The notes under the pieces were generated by a model, which worked only from the letters and a program-made list of their open reading frames with translations, was not told the DNA's origin and searched no databases. 64,000 nt of DNA from Heterohyrax brucei. Lineage: Eukaryota; Chordata; Mammalia; Hyracoidea; Procaviidae. This document shows, one piece after another, positions 47,116 through 58,862 of this stretch. The stretch spans positions 35,886,501 to 35,950,500 of the forward strand of contig CM053164.1 of assembly GCA_028571685.1 (NCBI GenBank), read 5' to 3'. The stretch's first letter is position 1; every line of letters starts with the position of its first letter. The translations under genes were made by a program, and so were the position numbers.

Positions 47116-47795
47116 CACTCCCCAGAAACTCCAAACTATGTGTCTACCTCATTAGGATGTTGCTGGTAATGCAGACACAGGCCTACCCTGGGCAGAAACA
47201 GCCCATGTGCTGAAGGTGAGACTGATTCCGACCAGAACAGGGAAGACTTAACCGCGCTCTGGAGCCCTGCCTGCTGCTCTGCTCGGCACTGGCGTTTCCT
47301 CCAGGGTCAGGCCAGGTAGACAGACTCCCTGCGCTGGCCTTGTCTTTCGTGTTGGAAATAGGCAGAGGGTGTGATTTTTATTCCCCTACAATATCAGGCT
47401 GAGCAGATGATATTGGGCAAAATATATTGTAGCCATAATTCATATTGATGGGAATTCAATAGTGGCAACTTGTCATCTGCTAAGATGAGAAGTAGATATT
47501 GTGAATATTGTGTTACAGGGGCATTAAAAAGGCATTGTGAATTAGATTCCATTGCACTACTTCGTGTTCCTTGTAAATAATTGAAGGAGAAATCAGCACT
47601 TGGATTTGGGATGTGTCCATCTTTGAGGGCGGTATGATGACCTCACTCTGATGATGGGGCCCCTTTGATGTGACAGGTCACATGGCCACCAGGAGAGTCT
47701 GTGCTCAGGACCAGAGGCTCCTTAAAATGTGTGTTACACTTCCAGAAAGACTCTTTCTCCCAGCAGAAATTGATAACTGCCACTTCCAACACTAA
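47116..47795. other. Mostly repeat-free, candidate conserved non-coding block
   Basis: About 47340-47670 is AT-rich, free of recognisable repeats, and contains 'gatgatattgggcaaaatat', 'cataattcatattgatggga' and 'gtaaataattgaaggag'. This composition is typical of conserved non-coding elements, but conservation cannot be judged from one sequence. Confidence 0.35.
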
Positions 47796-47972
47796 GGAAA
47801 AAAAAAAAAAGAACAAAACCCACTGCCATCAAGTTGATTCCAACTCTTAGCGATCCTAGAGAAGAGAGTAGAACTGTTCCACAGAGTTTCCAAGGAGCTC
47901 CTGGCAGATTTCACTTGCCAACATTTTTTGGTTAGCAGACGTAGCCCTTAACCCTGTGCCACCAGGCTTTCC
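47796..47972 (-). mobile_element. AfroSINE with poly(A) end
   Basis: A run then 'acaaaacccactgccatcaa', 'gttgattccaactcttagcg', 'agtttccaaggagctcctgg', 'gtgccaccaggctttcc'. Confidence 0.88.
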
Positions 47973-48920
47973 AATGCTAGACAAGGTATTTTTCTTGTAA
48001 AATCCTCTCTTCCAGGTCCCAGAATACAGCTGCACAGCCAGGGCCCCGGTGGGCTCCGGTGGTACCACTGAGTCAGCAGCAGTCCTCCCCTACCACTCAC
48101 ACCCACCTTGGGCTCCCTCAGGTGTGAAGACGGGAGTGGGGAGATGCACCTGTGGTCAGCCAGGCAGGTGAGGCTCGGCAGCTGCTTGCTGGACAGAATG
48201 AGTCCCAGCCTGCCAACACCCTTCCTAAGGGGGCTTCTCGGTCCTATGCTCCCATTCTGAAGGGGCCATCACCCACTGGGCTGTTATGTCAAGATCCTGG
48301 AGACTCCAGGGTGGAAGGCAGCTAGGGTCTCATGAGTATTGCATGCTCTGTGGCCCCTCCGCCGGGAGCTCAGACTCCTAGTGTCTCTGCATGGCCCTGA
48401 GGAGAAATGGCAGAAGTCTTGGCAGGGGCCAGGCTTTATCTTTTTTTAGAAATGCAAAGAACTTGGTTCAGAGTAGAGGAATGACTGCCACCAAGGGAAA
48501 TCTGAAAGGGAAGTAGGGGAGGAAGCCTGAGTCTTTGCCCCATGTGCAGATCTAGGAGCAGGTGAACACTCTCTCTGGCCTTGGCTGGTCAGAAGCCCCT
48601 CCATAGCTGGCCCTCTCCATCTAAGGAACTCTGGGGACCATTGCTGATTTTGTGGGGCATTCTGAGATAGCTGATGGTTGGTACTGATTTTCACTAAAGG
48701 GTGACTTACCTGGAATGGTGTGCTTGGGGCAATTTGAGAGAGGAGGCAGGTCAGTAGTATAAAAGGCAGTCAGGGCAAGAGGGGTTTTACATGGAAAGGA
48801 GAACGGTTAGCCTGTTAGCCAACCACATAGTCAGTCCTAGTTGGAATACCCACTGCACACCCCACATCTAAGCACTTAGTCCACATCTTGGCCAGTCCAC
48901 ATCTGAGGCAGCACGGGCCC
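47973..48920. other. Intronic DNA, nothing recognised
   Basis: No repeat or exon noticed. Confidence 0.4.
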
Positions 48921-48924
48921 CAGA

Positions 48925-49150
48925 CTCCAGATTCAGACTGCTCACATTGCATTTGGATTCTGGTTCTTCTACCTTCGAGGTCTATGACCGTATGCAAGTT
49001 TCTTAATTTCTCAGAGCCTCGGTTTTTGCTTCTGTGAGATGAGATAATAATACTACCTCGTCCACTGGGTCATTCGGGAAGCTATCTGAGCTAGTAATGC
49101 AGAGCGCTTAGCAGAGGAGCCCGGTGCCATGGGCGAGCCCTTAGGTGTGG
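48925..49150 (+). mobile_element. MIR SINE
   Basis: 'tgcatttggattctggttct', 'caagtttcttaatttctcag', 'agcctcggtttttgcttctg', 'gagataataatactacctcg'. Confidence 0.62.
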
Positions 49151-49379
49151 GGTGTCGTGATCACTACGACAGCTGTCGTTCTGTGTCCAGCTCCTCTCAA
49201 CTTGTCTGTCTCTCCCCCAGGAACACGGGTCCTTGAGACCTTCTCTTGTTAGGTTTTGTTTTGCTGGCACCTCACTTTTACCTGCTGGATGATGGTATTC
49301 AATAAAGATGTGTTAAATTATAGAACTGAATTGTAGGTAGAAGAATTACAATCATGGCATTCCATTTGCTTTACTGGAA

Positions 49380-49567
49380 AAGGAAACCATGGTGGCATAC
49401 TGGTTAAGAGCTGCAGCTGCTAACTGAAAGGTCAGCAGTTCAAATCTACTAGGCACTCCTTGGAAACCCTTTGGGGCAGTTCTACTTTGCCCTCTGGCAT
49501 CACTAAGTCAGAACTGACAGCAGTGGATTTGGGTTTTTTGGTTTGGGGGATTTTTTTTTAAAAAAAG
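49380..49567 (+). mobile_element. AfroSINE
   Basis: 'gaaaccatggtggcatactg', 'gcagttcaaatctactaggc', 'ggggcagttctactttgccc' and a T/G-rich end running into poly(T)/poly(A). Confidence 0.88.
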
Positions 49568-49950
49568 CTGTGTGCTATTGAATATCGTCTTCCACTGGTC
49601 TGTGATCTTAGATTCTTCTTTCAGAAGCCCTGTGGCTGCCTCTTATTCTTTATGTGGCATCTTAGTAATAGTCATCAATAGTCTATAAATAAATTTAACT
49701 ACATACTGAACAGCCTATAGGGTCTCAGTTGTCAAAGAAATCCCAAGTGAGGACACTTTGCAAAGTAATTGTCGTGCTTCTATGAAATGAAAAATCATCT
49801 TTTCAGTCTGATGATTCTCAAGCCCAGAACCAAGCCCTGAACTCTCCAGCTTTTGTTTACTGATGGTTGTGGTGACAGTGGTAATTTGGTGGTGGTGGTG
49901 GTTTTGTTTTGCTTCGCTATTTAAACTGTTTGTCAAGGGCCAGGAGCTCT
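49568..49950. other. Intronic DNA with a (GGT)n run
   Basis: GGT units at about 49887-49902; no gene seen. Confidence 0.45.
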
Positions 49951-49954
49951 GCCT

Positions 49955-50105
49955 GCTTCTCTCAGTTCTTACAGCTACTGCATGGGTTTATTGTCCCCAT
50001 TTTACACATGAGGAACCTGAGTTTCCTGCCCAATTTGCTCTGTGCTGTAGCTCCTAAGTAGTAGAACTAGGATTTGAACCCAGGTCTTCTTCACTTCCAA
50101 GCCCA
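49955..50105 (-). mobile_element. MIR fragment, reversed
   Basis: 'ccccattttacacatgagga', 'acctgagtttcctgcccaat', 'actaggatttgaacccaggt' read as complement of MIR. Confidence 0.62.
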
Positions 50106-50149
50106 TGCATGCCCCCGATGCCCAACCCTTTTCCCTGGGTGTCTGCTTC

Positions 50150-50580
50150 TCCCATTAAACATCTGTGTCAAGGACAGGGTCCACCATCCACCCAGCTGTG
50201 CAAGCCAGAAAATGCAGGCCCTCTTGCCTCCCCTCACCCACCTCTCCTATCAGTTCCACCACTGAATGTTTCTCAAGCCCATCTGTTTGCGTCCACATCT
50301 GCCTCCACTGCTATAACTCAGTAACCCAGGCCACTCTTCTGCACCCCTAGGGGACACATAGCCCCCTCCCTAATCCCCTTGCCTCCTGTTTGTCTACTCG
50401 CTCCCCATCCATTCTCGTCACTGCCACCGGTCTGATCCTGTCACTTTTCAGCTGTATGAAAAAGTTTGCCATCGCTCCAAACTTGCCCCAAAGGTAAAAT
50501 GGCCTGAGGCCCTGGGTGACCTCACCTCACCAGCCTCCATTGTCACATGCACCGCACACTCTCTCGCATACACACACACC
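50150..50580 (+). mobile_element. L2 LINE 3' region, degraded
   Basis: 'ccccatccattctcgtcact', 'gccaccggtctgatcctgtc', 'acttttcagctgtatgaaaa' and 'ccctgggtgacctcacctca' follow the order of the L2 3' region. Confidence 0.45.
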
Positions 50581-50689
50581 CACAGTTTGGCCGAACATCA
50601 GCTGCAAGTACCAACCCCAGTACAGGTGAGCCCAGCTGTAGAGTGTGTGTGACCCAGTGGTATGGAGGGGCCAGAACATGAATTGGAAA

Positions 50690-50895
50690 AAACACAGGCC
50701 ATAAAGGCAGGCAGCCCTGGGTTTGACTCCTTGGCCAGTTGATTAACCTCCCTGCAGCCTCATTTTTCTCACCTGTAAAATGGAAAGAACAGCCACCCTA
50801 CCTTGAAGAGTTGTCTGTGAATTAAGGAAATTCCAGGCCGAAAGCCTGGCCCAGGTGAACAATTCAGTGCCGATTAAATACAGCAACGGTAATAA
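50690..50895 (+). mobile_element. MIR SINE
   Basis: 'cagccctgggtttgactcct', 'gattaacctccctgcagcct', 'ttttctcacctgtaaaatgg', 'gtgaacaattcagtgccgat'. Confidence 0.65.
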
Positions 50896-51017
50896 CACTA
50901 CATGAAATACAGGTTACAGGTTTTGTTTTAAAAAGACAAATTCCCAGGAGCTACTTTTTTTGTTTTTGTTTTTTTTTTTATTTTATTTTTAACAAATGGA
51001 TCCTCTTCTGAGGACAT

Positions 51018-51188
51018 GGAAACCTTGGTGGTATAAGTGGTTCAGAGCTATGGCTGCCAGCCAAAAGGTGAGCAGTCCGAATCTACCAGAAGCTCCTTAG
51101 GAATCCTGTGGGCTAGTTCTGCCCTATCCTACGGGGTCACTGTGAGACATGATTGACTCGACGGCAGTGGGTTGGGTTTGGTTTTCGG
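51018..51188 (+). mobile_element. AfroSINE
   Basis: 'gaaaccttggtggtataagt', 'gcagtccgaatctaccagaa', 'cctacggggtcactgtgaga', 'tgactcgacggcagtgggtt', 'gggtttggtttt'. Confidence 0.88.
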
Positions 51189-51189
51189 A

Positions 51190-52430
51190 GAAAATGCCAA
51201 GTAAAGCCATCCGAACAGTGATGGCCAGCTGGGCCCTCCCACCTATGTCTACAGTGTGCGACACTGCCTGCCCTTGGCAGGCTGGAGTGGACTTCGAGCA
51301 CCGGAGCCCACGTGGCTGGTCCTCCCCTTTCGTCCCCATACTCTGCCTTCCTGCCCACCGCTTTGTGCATTACGTGGATTCTCTCCCATGTATTCATATC
51401 ACAAATCTTTACACTTGGTTTACTGAGACATTTCTTATGGCTCACCTGGTTCGGGATGGACTTCTGTGAAGGTTGCTTTCTTATGGAGAATAGCCCAGAG
51501 CCCTTCTCTTCCAAGGTGTCCCCTTTATAAGGAAGGACACTCCAGGTCACAGGAGTGAAGCCAACCCGCCTTGGACTGAGGCCACATATGCCTAACCCAG
51601 CCTTGTGTTCCCGGCAGATCCACTGTGCTATTTGTGCTTACTGATTGTTAGCCCAACCTGCTCAGCTTCTGAAAACCCTTCCAAGACATCACCACTCATT
51701 AAGTGGGTTGAGTTCTGAGCACCTTAAGGGTAGCTTGTCTTCCAGCCACCTGGAGTCCAGCCCCCAGGTTACCACCCCTGTCTCTGTCTCCTAAGGTGGC
51801 ATGCCAGAGCCCAGGGGCCCTGCTTGGGGACAGCTCAGCATCCACTAGGCTTCCACCTCCCAACTCTAGTGATTTGCTCATCAGGCCAGACAGCAAAACT
51901 GGGAAGAAAGATCTTTCTAGACTGGAAAAATAGGGTTGCTGCTGTTTTATGGTGGTGTGCTTTATGGTTTTCAAATGTTTTAATTTGTTTCATTTTTTAA
52001 TATAAATGCACCCTGATGTTTTCTGCAGGAAGGGCACAGTTCTTAAAATTTCTGAAACAAAGTAGGAAAATGACAGATTGGCTATTAAAGCATCACACTC
52101 CAATGTGTTATTATTATTGTCGTTATTTAACATTTCCAAGCACCAACACTGAGCCGGGGGTGGGAGGTGGAGGCTGAGGGGTTGAAGGCCCAAAGGCACT
52201 TGACACACAGGAGCTCAAAGTGAACAGGCAGTCGCTTCTCAGCTGCCTGCAGTTGTCCTGCCCCAGAGTGAACATCTCAGGATGCTTGTCACTGGTTTGT
52301 AGGCTAAGGACACAGTTGGGTGGCCAAGGCTTTGTGTCCCAACCTTGCCCGTGACTCACCTGTGACCTTGGTGAAATATACCTGCTCTCCACATCACACT
52401 CATGTCAGGATTTCAGCTATATTTTAGGAT
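51190..52430. other. Intronic DNA, nothing recognised
   Basis: Several overlapping frames on both strands near 51124-51550 share one GC-moderate stretch and contain AfroSINE-derived ends; none is credible as an exon. Confidence 0.42.
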
Positions 52431-52445
52431 GGGTCACTTGCAGAA

Positions 52446-52608
52446 GAAACCCTGATGGCATAATGGTTAAGTGCTATGGCTGCTAACCAAAAGGTCATCA
52501 GTTCAAATCTATCTATCTTGTAAACCCTATGGGGATTGTTCTACATGGTCTTATAGGGTTTCTATGAGTCAGGATTGACTTAATGGCAATGAGTTTGGTT
52601 TTTCAGTT
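52446..52608 (+). mobile_element. AfroSINE with target duplication
   Basis: 'gaaaccctgatggcataatg', 'catcagttcaaatctatcta', 'tctatgagtcaggattgact'. Flanks GTCACTTGCAGA (about 52434-52445) and GTTCACTTGTAGA (about 52610-52622) form a diverged duplication. Confidence 0.88.
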
Positions 52609-52649
52609 TGGTTCACTTGTAGAAATAGATGTGTCTTGGAGGGAGACAG

Positions 52650-52955
52650 ACCAGGATGTGCCTTAGAAGCAAGGATGGGGACACTACATCTCACAGTCTT
52701 TGGACATGATGTCAGAAAGGACCAATCTCTGGAGAAGGACATCATGCTGAGAAGAGGGTCAATGAAAAAGAGAAAGACCCTCAGTGAGAGGGATTTAACA
52801 GAGTGCCTGCAGTGATGGGCTCAAGCATACCTCCTACTGAGGATGGCAGAGGTGTGAGCAACTTGTCATTCTGCTGGACTTGCGGTCACTATGACATGGG
52901 GTCCCATTACACGTGTGACCACTGTGACTCCACAGCACCTAACAACAGCATCACT
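52650..52955 (+). mobile_element. RTE LINE 3' end fragment
   Basis: 'gccttagaagcaaggatggg', 'ctctggagaaggacatcatg', 'gaaaaagagaaagaccctca', 'gtgcctgcagtgatgggctc' then a tail ending 'cctaacaacagc'. 5'-truncated. Confidence 0.8.
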
Positions 52956-53500
52956 TCTGAAGAAACATGTTTCTTCCTTGAAAATATTCAAATAGAAGAG
53001 AAACTAGAGTTCAAGAGATTGCGTTTTGCTTCAGCGCCACTCTCCGTGAGAGAATCTCCTCACAGTATTTCCGTAAGGAAAGTACACCCGAGTGACGACT
53101 GGCTTTCCATGAGACCTGCTCTCAAGACTGTGACTTTAATTCGGGAGCAGGACGACATGCTGACCCTCTTCTCTAGTGAGTTGCAATGAAACACCATCAC
53201 ACTTTTTTCTTTGGTGTCAAGAAATGTTTCCACAAGCCTTCTAATGACCACCTGCCTACTTCCTCTAGCATATGGACTCCAATTTGGCAAACTCTCAAAG
53301 GGCAGTTAAGGCGAGAAGCTACAGTACTCCCACGTTCCCTTACAACCTACAACCGCGTCCCCTTGGAATGTGAGGCTCTGGGTGTGCCATTTATGTGTGT
53401 ATGTCTCTATAAAGAGAGATATTAACTTGTGGGTGGAGGGTGAGACTTATTTAACAAGAGCCTCTTTTTACAATGGGACTTCACTGAACTGAGACAATGG
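52956..53500. other. Unassigned DNA after RTE tail
   Basis: The RTE frame runs on as open sequence to 53189 (about 75 further codons, e.g. 'RKVHPSDDWLSMRPALKTVT'), but I recognise no protein family. No splice sites of good quality noticed. Confidence 0.35.
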
Positions 53501-53501
53501 G

Positions 53502-53708
53502 GAGAGTCCCTGAGTAGTGCAAATGGTTAACATGCTCGGCTAGTAACCAAGAGTTTGGAGGTTCGAGTTTACCGAGAGGTGGTCCGGAGGAAAAGCCCTG
53601 TGACCCCTTTCTGAAAAATCAGCACCGAAAACCCTACAGAGCACAGTCCTGCTCTGGCACACTTGGGGTCTCTGGGGTTAGAGGCAACTCAACAGCTGCT
53701 GGCTAGTT
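53502..53708 (+). mobile_element. AfroSINE, long form
   Basis: 'gagtccctgagtagtgcaaa', 'tttggaggttcgagtttacc', 'gaccgaaaaccct'-type middle ('ccgaaaaccctacagagcac') and 'ggcaactcaacagctgctgg'. Confidence 0.85.
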
Positions 53709-55830
53709 TAAGTAAATGGAACTGATGTGCTCTGTGGGTTTCTCCCTTAGCAGGAGGCTCTTGGTCAAGTTCAAGGAGACATCAGGGAAACTTTTAAAAC
53801 CAAAAACCACGTAAGCCCAATGAAAGCTCCAAATATTAACCACTCCAATGTTTTCACTGAGTTTAATTCATAAGAAAATCCTTATAGCTGTCACCTTGCT
53901 CCTGTTTGTCTCGTTGTAATTAAAAGAAGAATGAAAATGGCATATCTGTGCTTGACCACTCTTGACTTTCAAAGGCTGTGACTTGCCTGTGTTATTCCTA
54001 GCGAGTCATTTTGCAGAGCTACCAGAAGGCACTGGTCCCAGTGAGCCAAGGATGGCCTTCCGTGGGCAGAAAGTCTCGTCAGACACACCCCCCCCCCGCC
54101 TGGACTAAACTGTACCCGCAGTGTGAGCCGCAGCTCAGGGGGCTATTTCAGAAGCAGTGGCATCCCCAGGCAGGCTCCAGTCGGGCTGCCAGGCCTAAGC
54201 CGTGTCTTTTTCCCAGCTGCTCCCTGGGTCAGGGTTTGAAATCAAATTGCAGCCCAATTGTTTACCCAGCTGTTGCTAGCAGCCCAAGCCCATACTGGAG
54301 CAGGCGTCAGTGCTGCTGAGAGGATATTTATTCTGCAGCCGTCTAGGGCCTGGAAGCAGAGCTACGTGTACCATTCTCCTGTAGAAAGTGCCCTTCTCTC
54401 AGATTTGTCCTCTGAGATCAACATGACAGAACCCCTGGGAGCAGAAAGGTTCTAAGTTTGGAAAGTATCTGCTCTGCCTAGGGATATTCATGCTGGTAAT
54501 TTATGTCTTGGAAGTGACTTGAGTTTAATTTCTTTGACAGAACATATGAATAGTTCAGCTAATCATGTCCCTTCCAAACTTGGAGGGATACTTTAGTCCC
54601 CAACTGGCAGGGCTGGAGCAGATCCTTGGGTTTCATCTGGGCACAGAGTATGGAGGGATGGCCATGGGGACCGAGAAAGTCAAGGGGGAGCACCACTTAG
54701 TGCAGAAAGTTACACTCAGCCTTCAGAATGAGACAAGGACTGCGGTACTAGACTGCCGTACAGGAAACAGCCCCTAGGGTCAAGGCCGCATGAGTGAGTG
54801 CATGAATGAATGAATCGCCTCGATTGGCCTGATCTGTCGGGGCAAGTGACAGCTCCAGAGAAACGGCACCTTGACCGCGGTCAGGGCAGTTCTTCTGAGC
54901 CACAGCAGCGTGGCAGCTGAGTGGGTATAAGAGAAGAGCTAGGCTACAGGAGGTGGAATCCATCACTGAAAGATTCTCGGAGGCGAGCGCGGTGGCTGCA
55001 GCTCGCTGCTGAGAGATTTATGTGACAAGATTATCAGTGGCATTAAGCACATTTAGGAGAGAGGATTATACCTACTTCTGGGTCACTTCTGTGCCACCAG
55101 GCCCCCAGTCTGGCCAGCCCTTAACAGATGGGCAGCCGGCTGCACGCAGGTGGAGCTAAACGTTTGACAGTTATGGGAACGGAAAGGCTCAGATGATGAG
55201 TTCAGTACTGGGTGGCCAAGTTCTAGTCCAATGGCAGGATCTGCCTCTGGGTCTCTGCCAAACCTCAGAGAAGCTCTGCCTCCACCTCCTCCCGTTCACC
55301 TCCCCACCATCTTCTCCCCAGGCTCCCTCCACCTCCTCCCGCTTCCAGTCTCCCAGATTTTCAGCTTGGCGTGCTCCTGCAGCACGGAGGAGGGCAGGGA
55401 CCCATATGTGAGTGGGAACAGGAGGCCAGTGTCGAGGGGATTAGAGGGGTGATAGGAAGGAGACTGTGCCAAGCACACCAGTCGCCTTCTCAGACATGAA
55501 CTTCTACGGAGTAGCAGACTTCTCGAGACAAGGACTAGCAGCAGTCACATTGTCACAGGAGAGAGTTTAAAATTAGACCCGCCGAAGATCGGGGGAACGT
55601 GCTTTGAGGAGCAGCTCCCAGTGGCTCTCCAAGGGGGCAGCTGAGGTATGGCCTGACTGGCTTTTCCAATGCTGAGTTTTAAGCCAGCTGAGAGCAGGAT
55701 GGTGCCAAAAAGGAGGGGTACCAGTCTCTGGGGGGCTTTACCACCCAGGGATGCCCTAGGCCTAAGAATTTTGGGAAACTCTGACTGTGACCTCCAAAAA
55801 ATGTTACCTTTATTATTGTTGTGGTGGTGG
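53709..55830. other. Intronic DNA, largely repeat-free
   Basis: No AfroSINE for over 2 kb. About 54990-55090 ('gagagatttatgtgacaaga', 'ttatcagtggcattaagcac') looks like conserved-type sequence. Small frames near 55193-55478 are GC-driven. Confidence 0.4.
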
Positions 55831-55842
55831 TGGTGGTGGCAA
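55815..55842. repeat. (GTG)n microsatellite
   Basis: About eight GTG units, adjoining an old L1-type end. Confidence 0.85.
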
Positions 55843-55965
55843 AATATACAAAATGTAAAATTCACCTATTTTTGCCATTTTAAAGTATGCAATTTGGAGA
55901 CAGTACACTCATGGTATTGTACAAGCATCATTACTATCTGGTTTCCGAACATTTTCATCACCCTC
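55840..55965 (+). mobile_element. Old L1 3' end fragment
   Basis: 'aaaatatacaaaatgtaaaa', 'ttttgccattttaaagtatg', 'tacaagcatcattactatct', 'gaacattttcatcaccctca' follow an ancient mammalian L1 3' end. Confidence 0.5.
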
Positions 55966-56117
55966 AAAATGACCCTGTGGCCTTCAAGTCAGTTTTGACT
56001 CACAGCCACTGTGTAAGACAAAGTAGAACTGTCCGCATGAGGTTTCTAAGGAGGATTCAAACTGCCAACCTTTTAGTTAGCAGCCAGGCACATAACCGCT
56101 GTGCCACGAGGGCCCCC
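55966..56117 (-). mobile_element. AfroSINE
   Basis: 'gccttcaagtcagttttgac', 'aagtagaactgtccgcatga', 'aactgccaaccttttagtta', 'cataaccgctgtgccacgag'. Confidence 0.85.
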
Positions 56118-56269
56118 CTAAAATGAAACCTCTTACCCTTTAAGCAGTCATTCCTCCTCCTCCCTTCCTGAGAAGGTTACTTATTAAAAAGGTAATAGGA
56201 TGCCCTCAGGGACTGTCCACTTCGCTGGTGAGGTGGAGGGAGAAGGATCTTTTGCTTGAGTTATCTACC

Positions 56270-56408
56270 CTCCCTGGTGGGCCCACTGTATTTGAGTTGT
56301 CTGAACACTCTCTCCCAAGGACACTGCCAGTGTCTTATGCCTGTTTGTGACTTTTATCTGCTACACAGCATTTGGCACATGGAAAGCCTCAACAATATTT
56401 GTTGGGTG
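56270..56408 (+). mobile_element. L2 3' end fragment
   Basis: 'tgcctgtttgtgacttttat', 'cagcatttggcacatggaaa', 'caacaatatttgttgg' resemble the L2 terminus. Confidence 0.5.
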
Positions 56409-56567
56409 GACTTGAACTCACTGCCATCAAGTCAATTCTGACTTATAGCAACCCTGTAGGACAGAGTAGCACTGCCTCATAGAGTTTCCAAGGAGTGCTT
56501 GGTGGATTCGAACTGCCACCCTTTGGGTCAGCAGAGGTAACACTTAACTACTCTACCACCAGGGTTT
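56409..56567 (-). mobile_element. AfroSINE
   Basis: 'gaactcactgccatcaagtc', 'gacagagtagcactgcctca', 'gtttccaaggagtgcttggt', 'ctactctaccaccagggttt'. Confidence 0.88.
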
Positions 56568-56577
56568 TGAAGGAGGT

Positions 56578-56776
56578 TTTTTTTTTTTTTTTAGTTGCTA
56601 TCTAGTCAATTCCACTCTGTGTATCAGAGTAGAACCGCACCCCATAGGGTGTTGGATGGCTGATTTTCAAAAGCAGATCTTCAGGCCTTTCTTCTAGGTG
56701 CCTCCAGGTAGTCTCGAACCTGCAACCTCTCAGTTAGTAGCCAAGGGAGTTAACCAATGCACCACCGGGAGCCTGG
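56578..56776 (-). mobile_element. AfroSINE, long form, head to tail with previous copy
   Basis: T run then 'agttgctatctagtcaattc', 'gctgattttcaaaagcagat', 'tcaggcctttcttctaggtg', 'taaccaatgcaccaccggga'. Confidence 0.85.
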
Positions 56777-57760
56777 AGGGACATAAAAACCAGTAATTCA
56801 GTAGCTGCTATGCTACTTGTTATTCTTTGGGGTGTAATTCTCTGTCCTCCAGTTGTCAGACTTTTGAACCCTACAGAAAGAAGCAACATTGAGAATAGAA
56901 AGAAAAGGCCTTTATTGTTGCTCCTTTTAATTAGACGCCTTCTTAAATTGTAGCAGTTTTGCACTGTGGCACCCTCTTAGGATGTCTGGAAGCTCTAAGG
57001 AAACTCTTAACCAAGGAAGCCAGGAGTTTGTTTTATTCTTTTCTCCCTGTTTTCTTTCACAGGCCAATTTACTTTTTTTAGACATTTTACTTTTTTTGTC
57101 TGTACTGTTTGCTGAGATTTGTGTGTATAACAATGCTCCTTTCACAAAGAAGGTGAGTGTGGTGTCATGGAATCCCCAGGGCCCCCGACTAATCACTTCT
57201 GATAGAGTGAGACTTGGATAATCAATTATTTTGCCTTCTAGTCTGAAGAAATTCACTGTTGTGTCACCCTCTTATATGGAAACAGAAGCCGCTGGGAATC
57301 TGGGTGCCCACCTGCTCTGCAGCCCCCCTTGGCTGCCTGAGATCCTGCCCCTACCCCCCGGCAGGATCTGGAAAGATCAAAGGGACAGATGACAGTACTT
57401 GGCACCCATTTGTCACTCCATTGGAGGGGACCAGTTGCAGCGTTACCAGTCAGGCATGGTCCCTGTGTTTCATGAATATTTTAGAATGCTTGCTGGCAGA
57501 ATTCTGACTGTGCCGTGGCCTCCACTGTGTGCGTGCCACCTATATTCCAGAGTTTAATCGGAGCTTGGGGAGAAGGAAGCACCTCTTCTCCATTAGTTTC
57601 CTTTATTATCCTAAAACATGTGGGCTAAGCTGTTCTGTGTTCAGGGTCTAAAGTCCCTGCGGTCTGTCTCATCCTTGCTTCTTGCTGAATTCTGACACCT
57701 AGTCAGGGAGAAGGGTTTCTTTGAATGACAAGTGCTCTGTGCTCGGGGTAGCTTTAGTGG
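56777..57760. other. Intronic DNA, nothing recognised
   Basis: Minus and plus frames near 56927-57256 overlap fully and have no domain. Confidence 0.4.
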
Positions 57761-57788
57761 CTGATAATATAAGGGATTAAGGGATTAA

Positions 57789-57999
57789 GTGCCCAAGTGG
57801 CATACATGGTTTGTGTTGGACTACTAACCTAGAGTTGGTGGTTTGAACCTACCCGGTCATGCTGCAGAAGAAAGGCCTGGCAATCTGCTTCCATAAAGAT
57901 TACAGCCAAGAAAACACTACGAAGCTCAGTTCTGCTTTGTAACCATGGGCTACCACGAGTCAGAATCAATTTGACAGCAGCGGGGTTTGTTGGGGGTTT
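57789..57999 (+). mobile_element. AfroSINE, variant subtype
   Basis: 'gtggtttgaacctacccggt', 'gcaatctgcttccataaaga', 'ttacagccaagaaaacacta', 'cacgagtcagaatcaatttg'. Preceded by a short tandem of AAGGGATT at 57771-57787. Confidence 0.8.
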
Positions 58000-58405
58000 A
58001 ATTTAGGGGATAGGGAAAAAAACAGCCTCTGTGTTACCCCAATTGTAACGTTTTTCTCACGTGCCTTCTAGCTTGTTCGTCTGTGGCGGTGCTGGTTTGT
58101 GTCTGAAAAAGCCCACTTGCTAGCCTTCTACTCACCCCATCCTACCTCCCCCAGATCCCATCTGTGGCCCACCCCATCCAGGCAGTCATCACAGTCATGG
58201 TCTGGCAGTCCTGGCCTCCCGCATATACTTGCACATGGCTGGGCCCTATGTGAATTTCCCCAGGACTCTGAGTTGCTGGAGCAGTGAGAGCTGCTCCCTG
58301 TCCTGGCCTCCACCTGCTGGCCTAAACCTGGACATCAGCAGGCCTCAGGAGAGGGGCTGCATGGAAAGAAGCCCAGTGAGGCCCCCGCCTCTCCCTTTGC
58401 CTGGC
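58000..58405. other. Intronic DNA, nothing recognised
   Basis: No repeat end or exon noticed. Confidence 0.4.
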
Positions 58406-58459
58406 CTGTAGATGGCTCAAATTTTGTCCCCCCAAAATATGTATTGAAATGTTAACCCA

Positions 58460-58862
58460 AACAGTTCACATTTGGCTGCTGATCTTAAAGGTTGGTGATT
58501 TGAACCTACTGGTGGCACCACGGAAGAAAGGCCCGGCAATCCACTTTCATAAAGACTGTTGCTGTTGTTAGGTGCCATTGGGTTGGTTTCAACTCCTAGT
58601 GACCTCACGTGACAGGATAAAACCGGCTCATAGAGTTTTGTAGATTTATCTTTATCAGAAGAGATGGCCAGCTCTTTCTCCCACAGACAGTTCAAATAGC
58701 CAGCCTTTCGGTAAGCAGCAAAACACTTAACCACTGTACCACCAGGCCTCCTCCACAAGCATAACAGCCAAGGAAATCCTGAGGGACGCTCTGTGCTACT
58801 AAAGCATGGGGTCACCGTGAGTTAGAATCAACTCAGCGGTAACAGATTTGGTTGTTTTTTTT
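58460..58862 (+). mobile_element. AfroSINE variant split by another AfroSINE
   Basis: The + strand parts are 58460-58555 ('ggttggtgatttgaacctac', 'atccactttcataaagactg') and about 58757-58862 ('acagccaaggaaatcctgag', 'gtgagttagaatcaactcag'). Confidence 0.75.
58557..58756 (-). mobile_element. AfroSINE nested inside AfroSINE inside LTR
   Basis: 'gctgttgttaggtgccattg', 'gtttcaactcctagtgacct', 'cagccagcctttcggtaagc'-type core (58699-58717) and 'taaccactgtaccaccaggc'. Reverse orientation relative to its host SINE. Confidence 0.78.
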
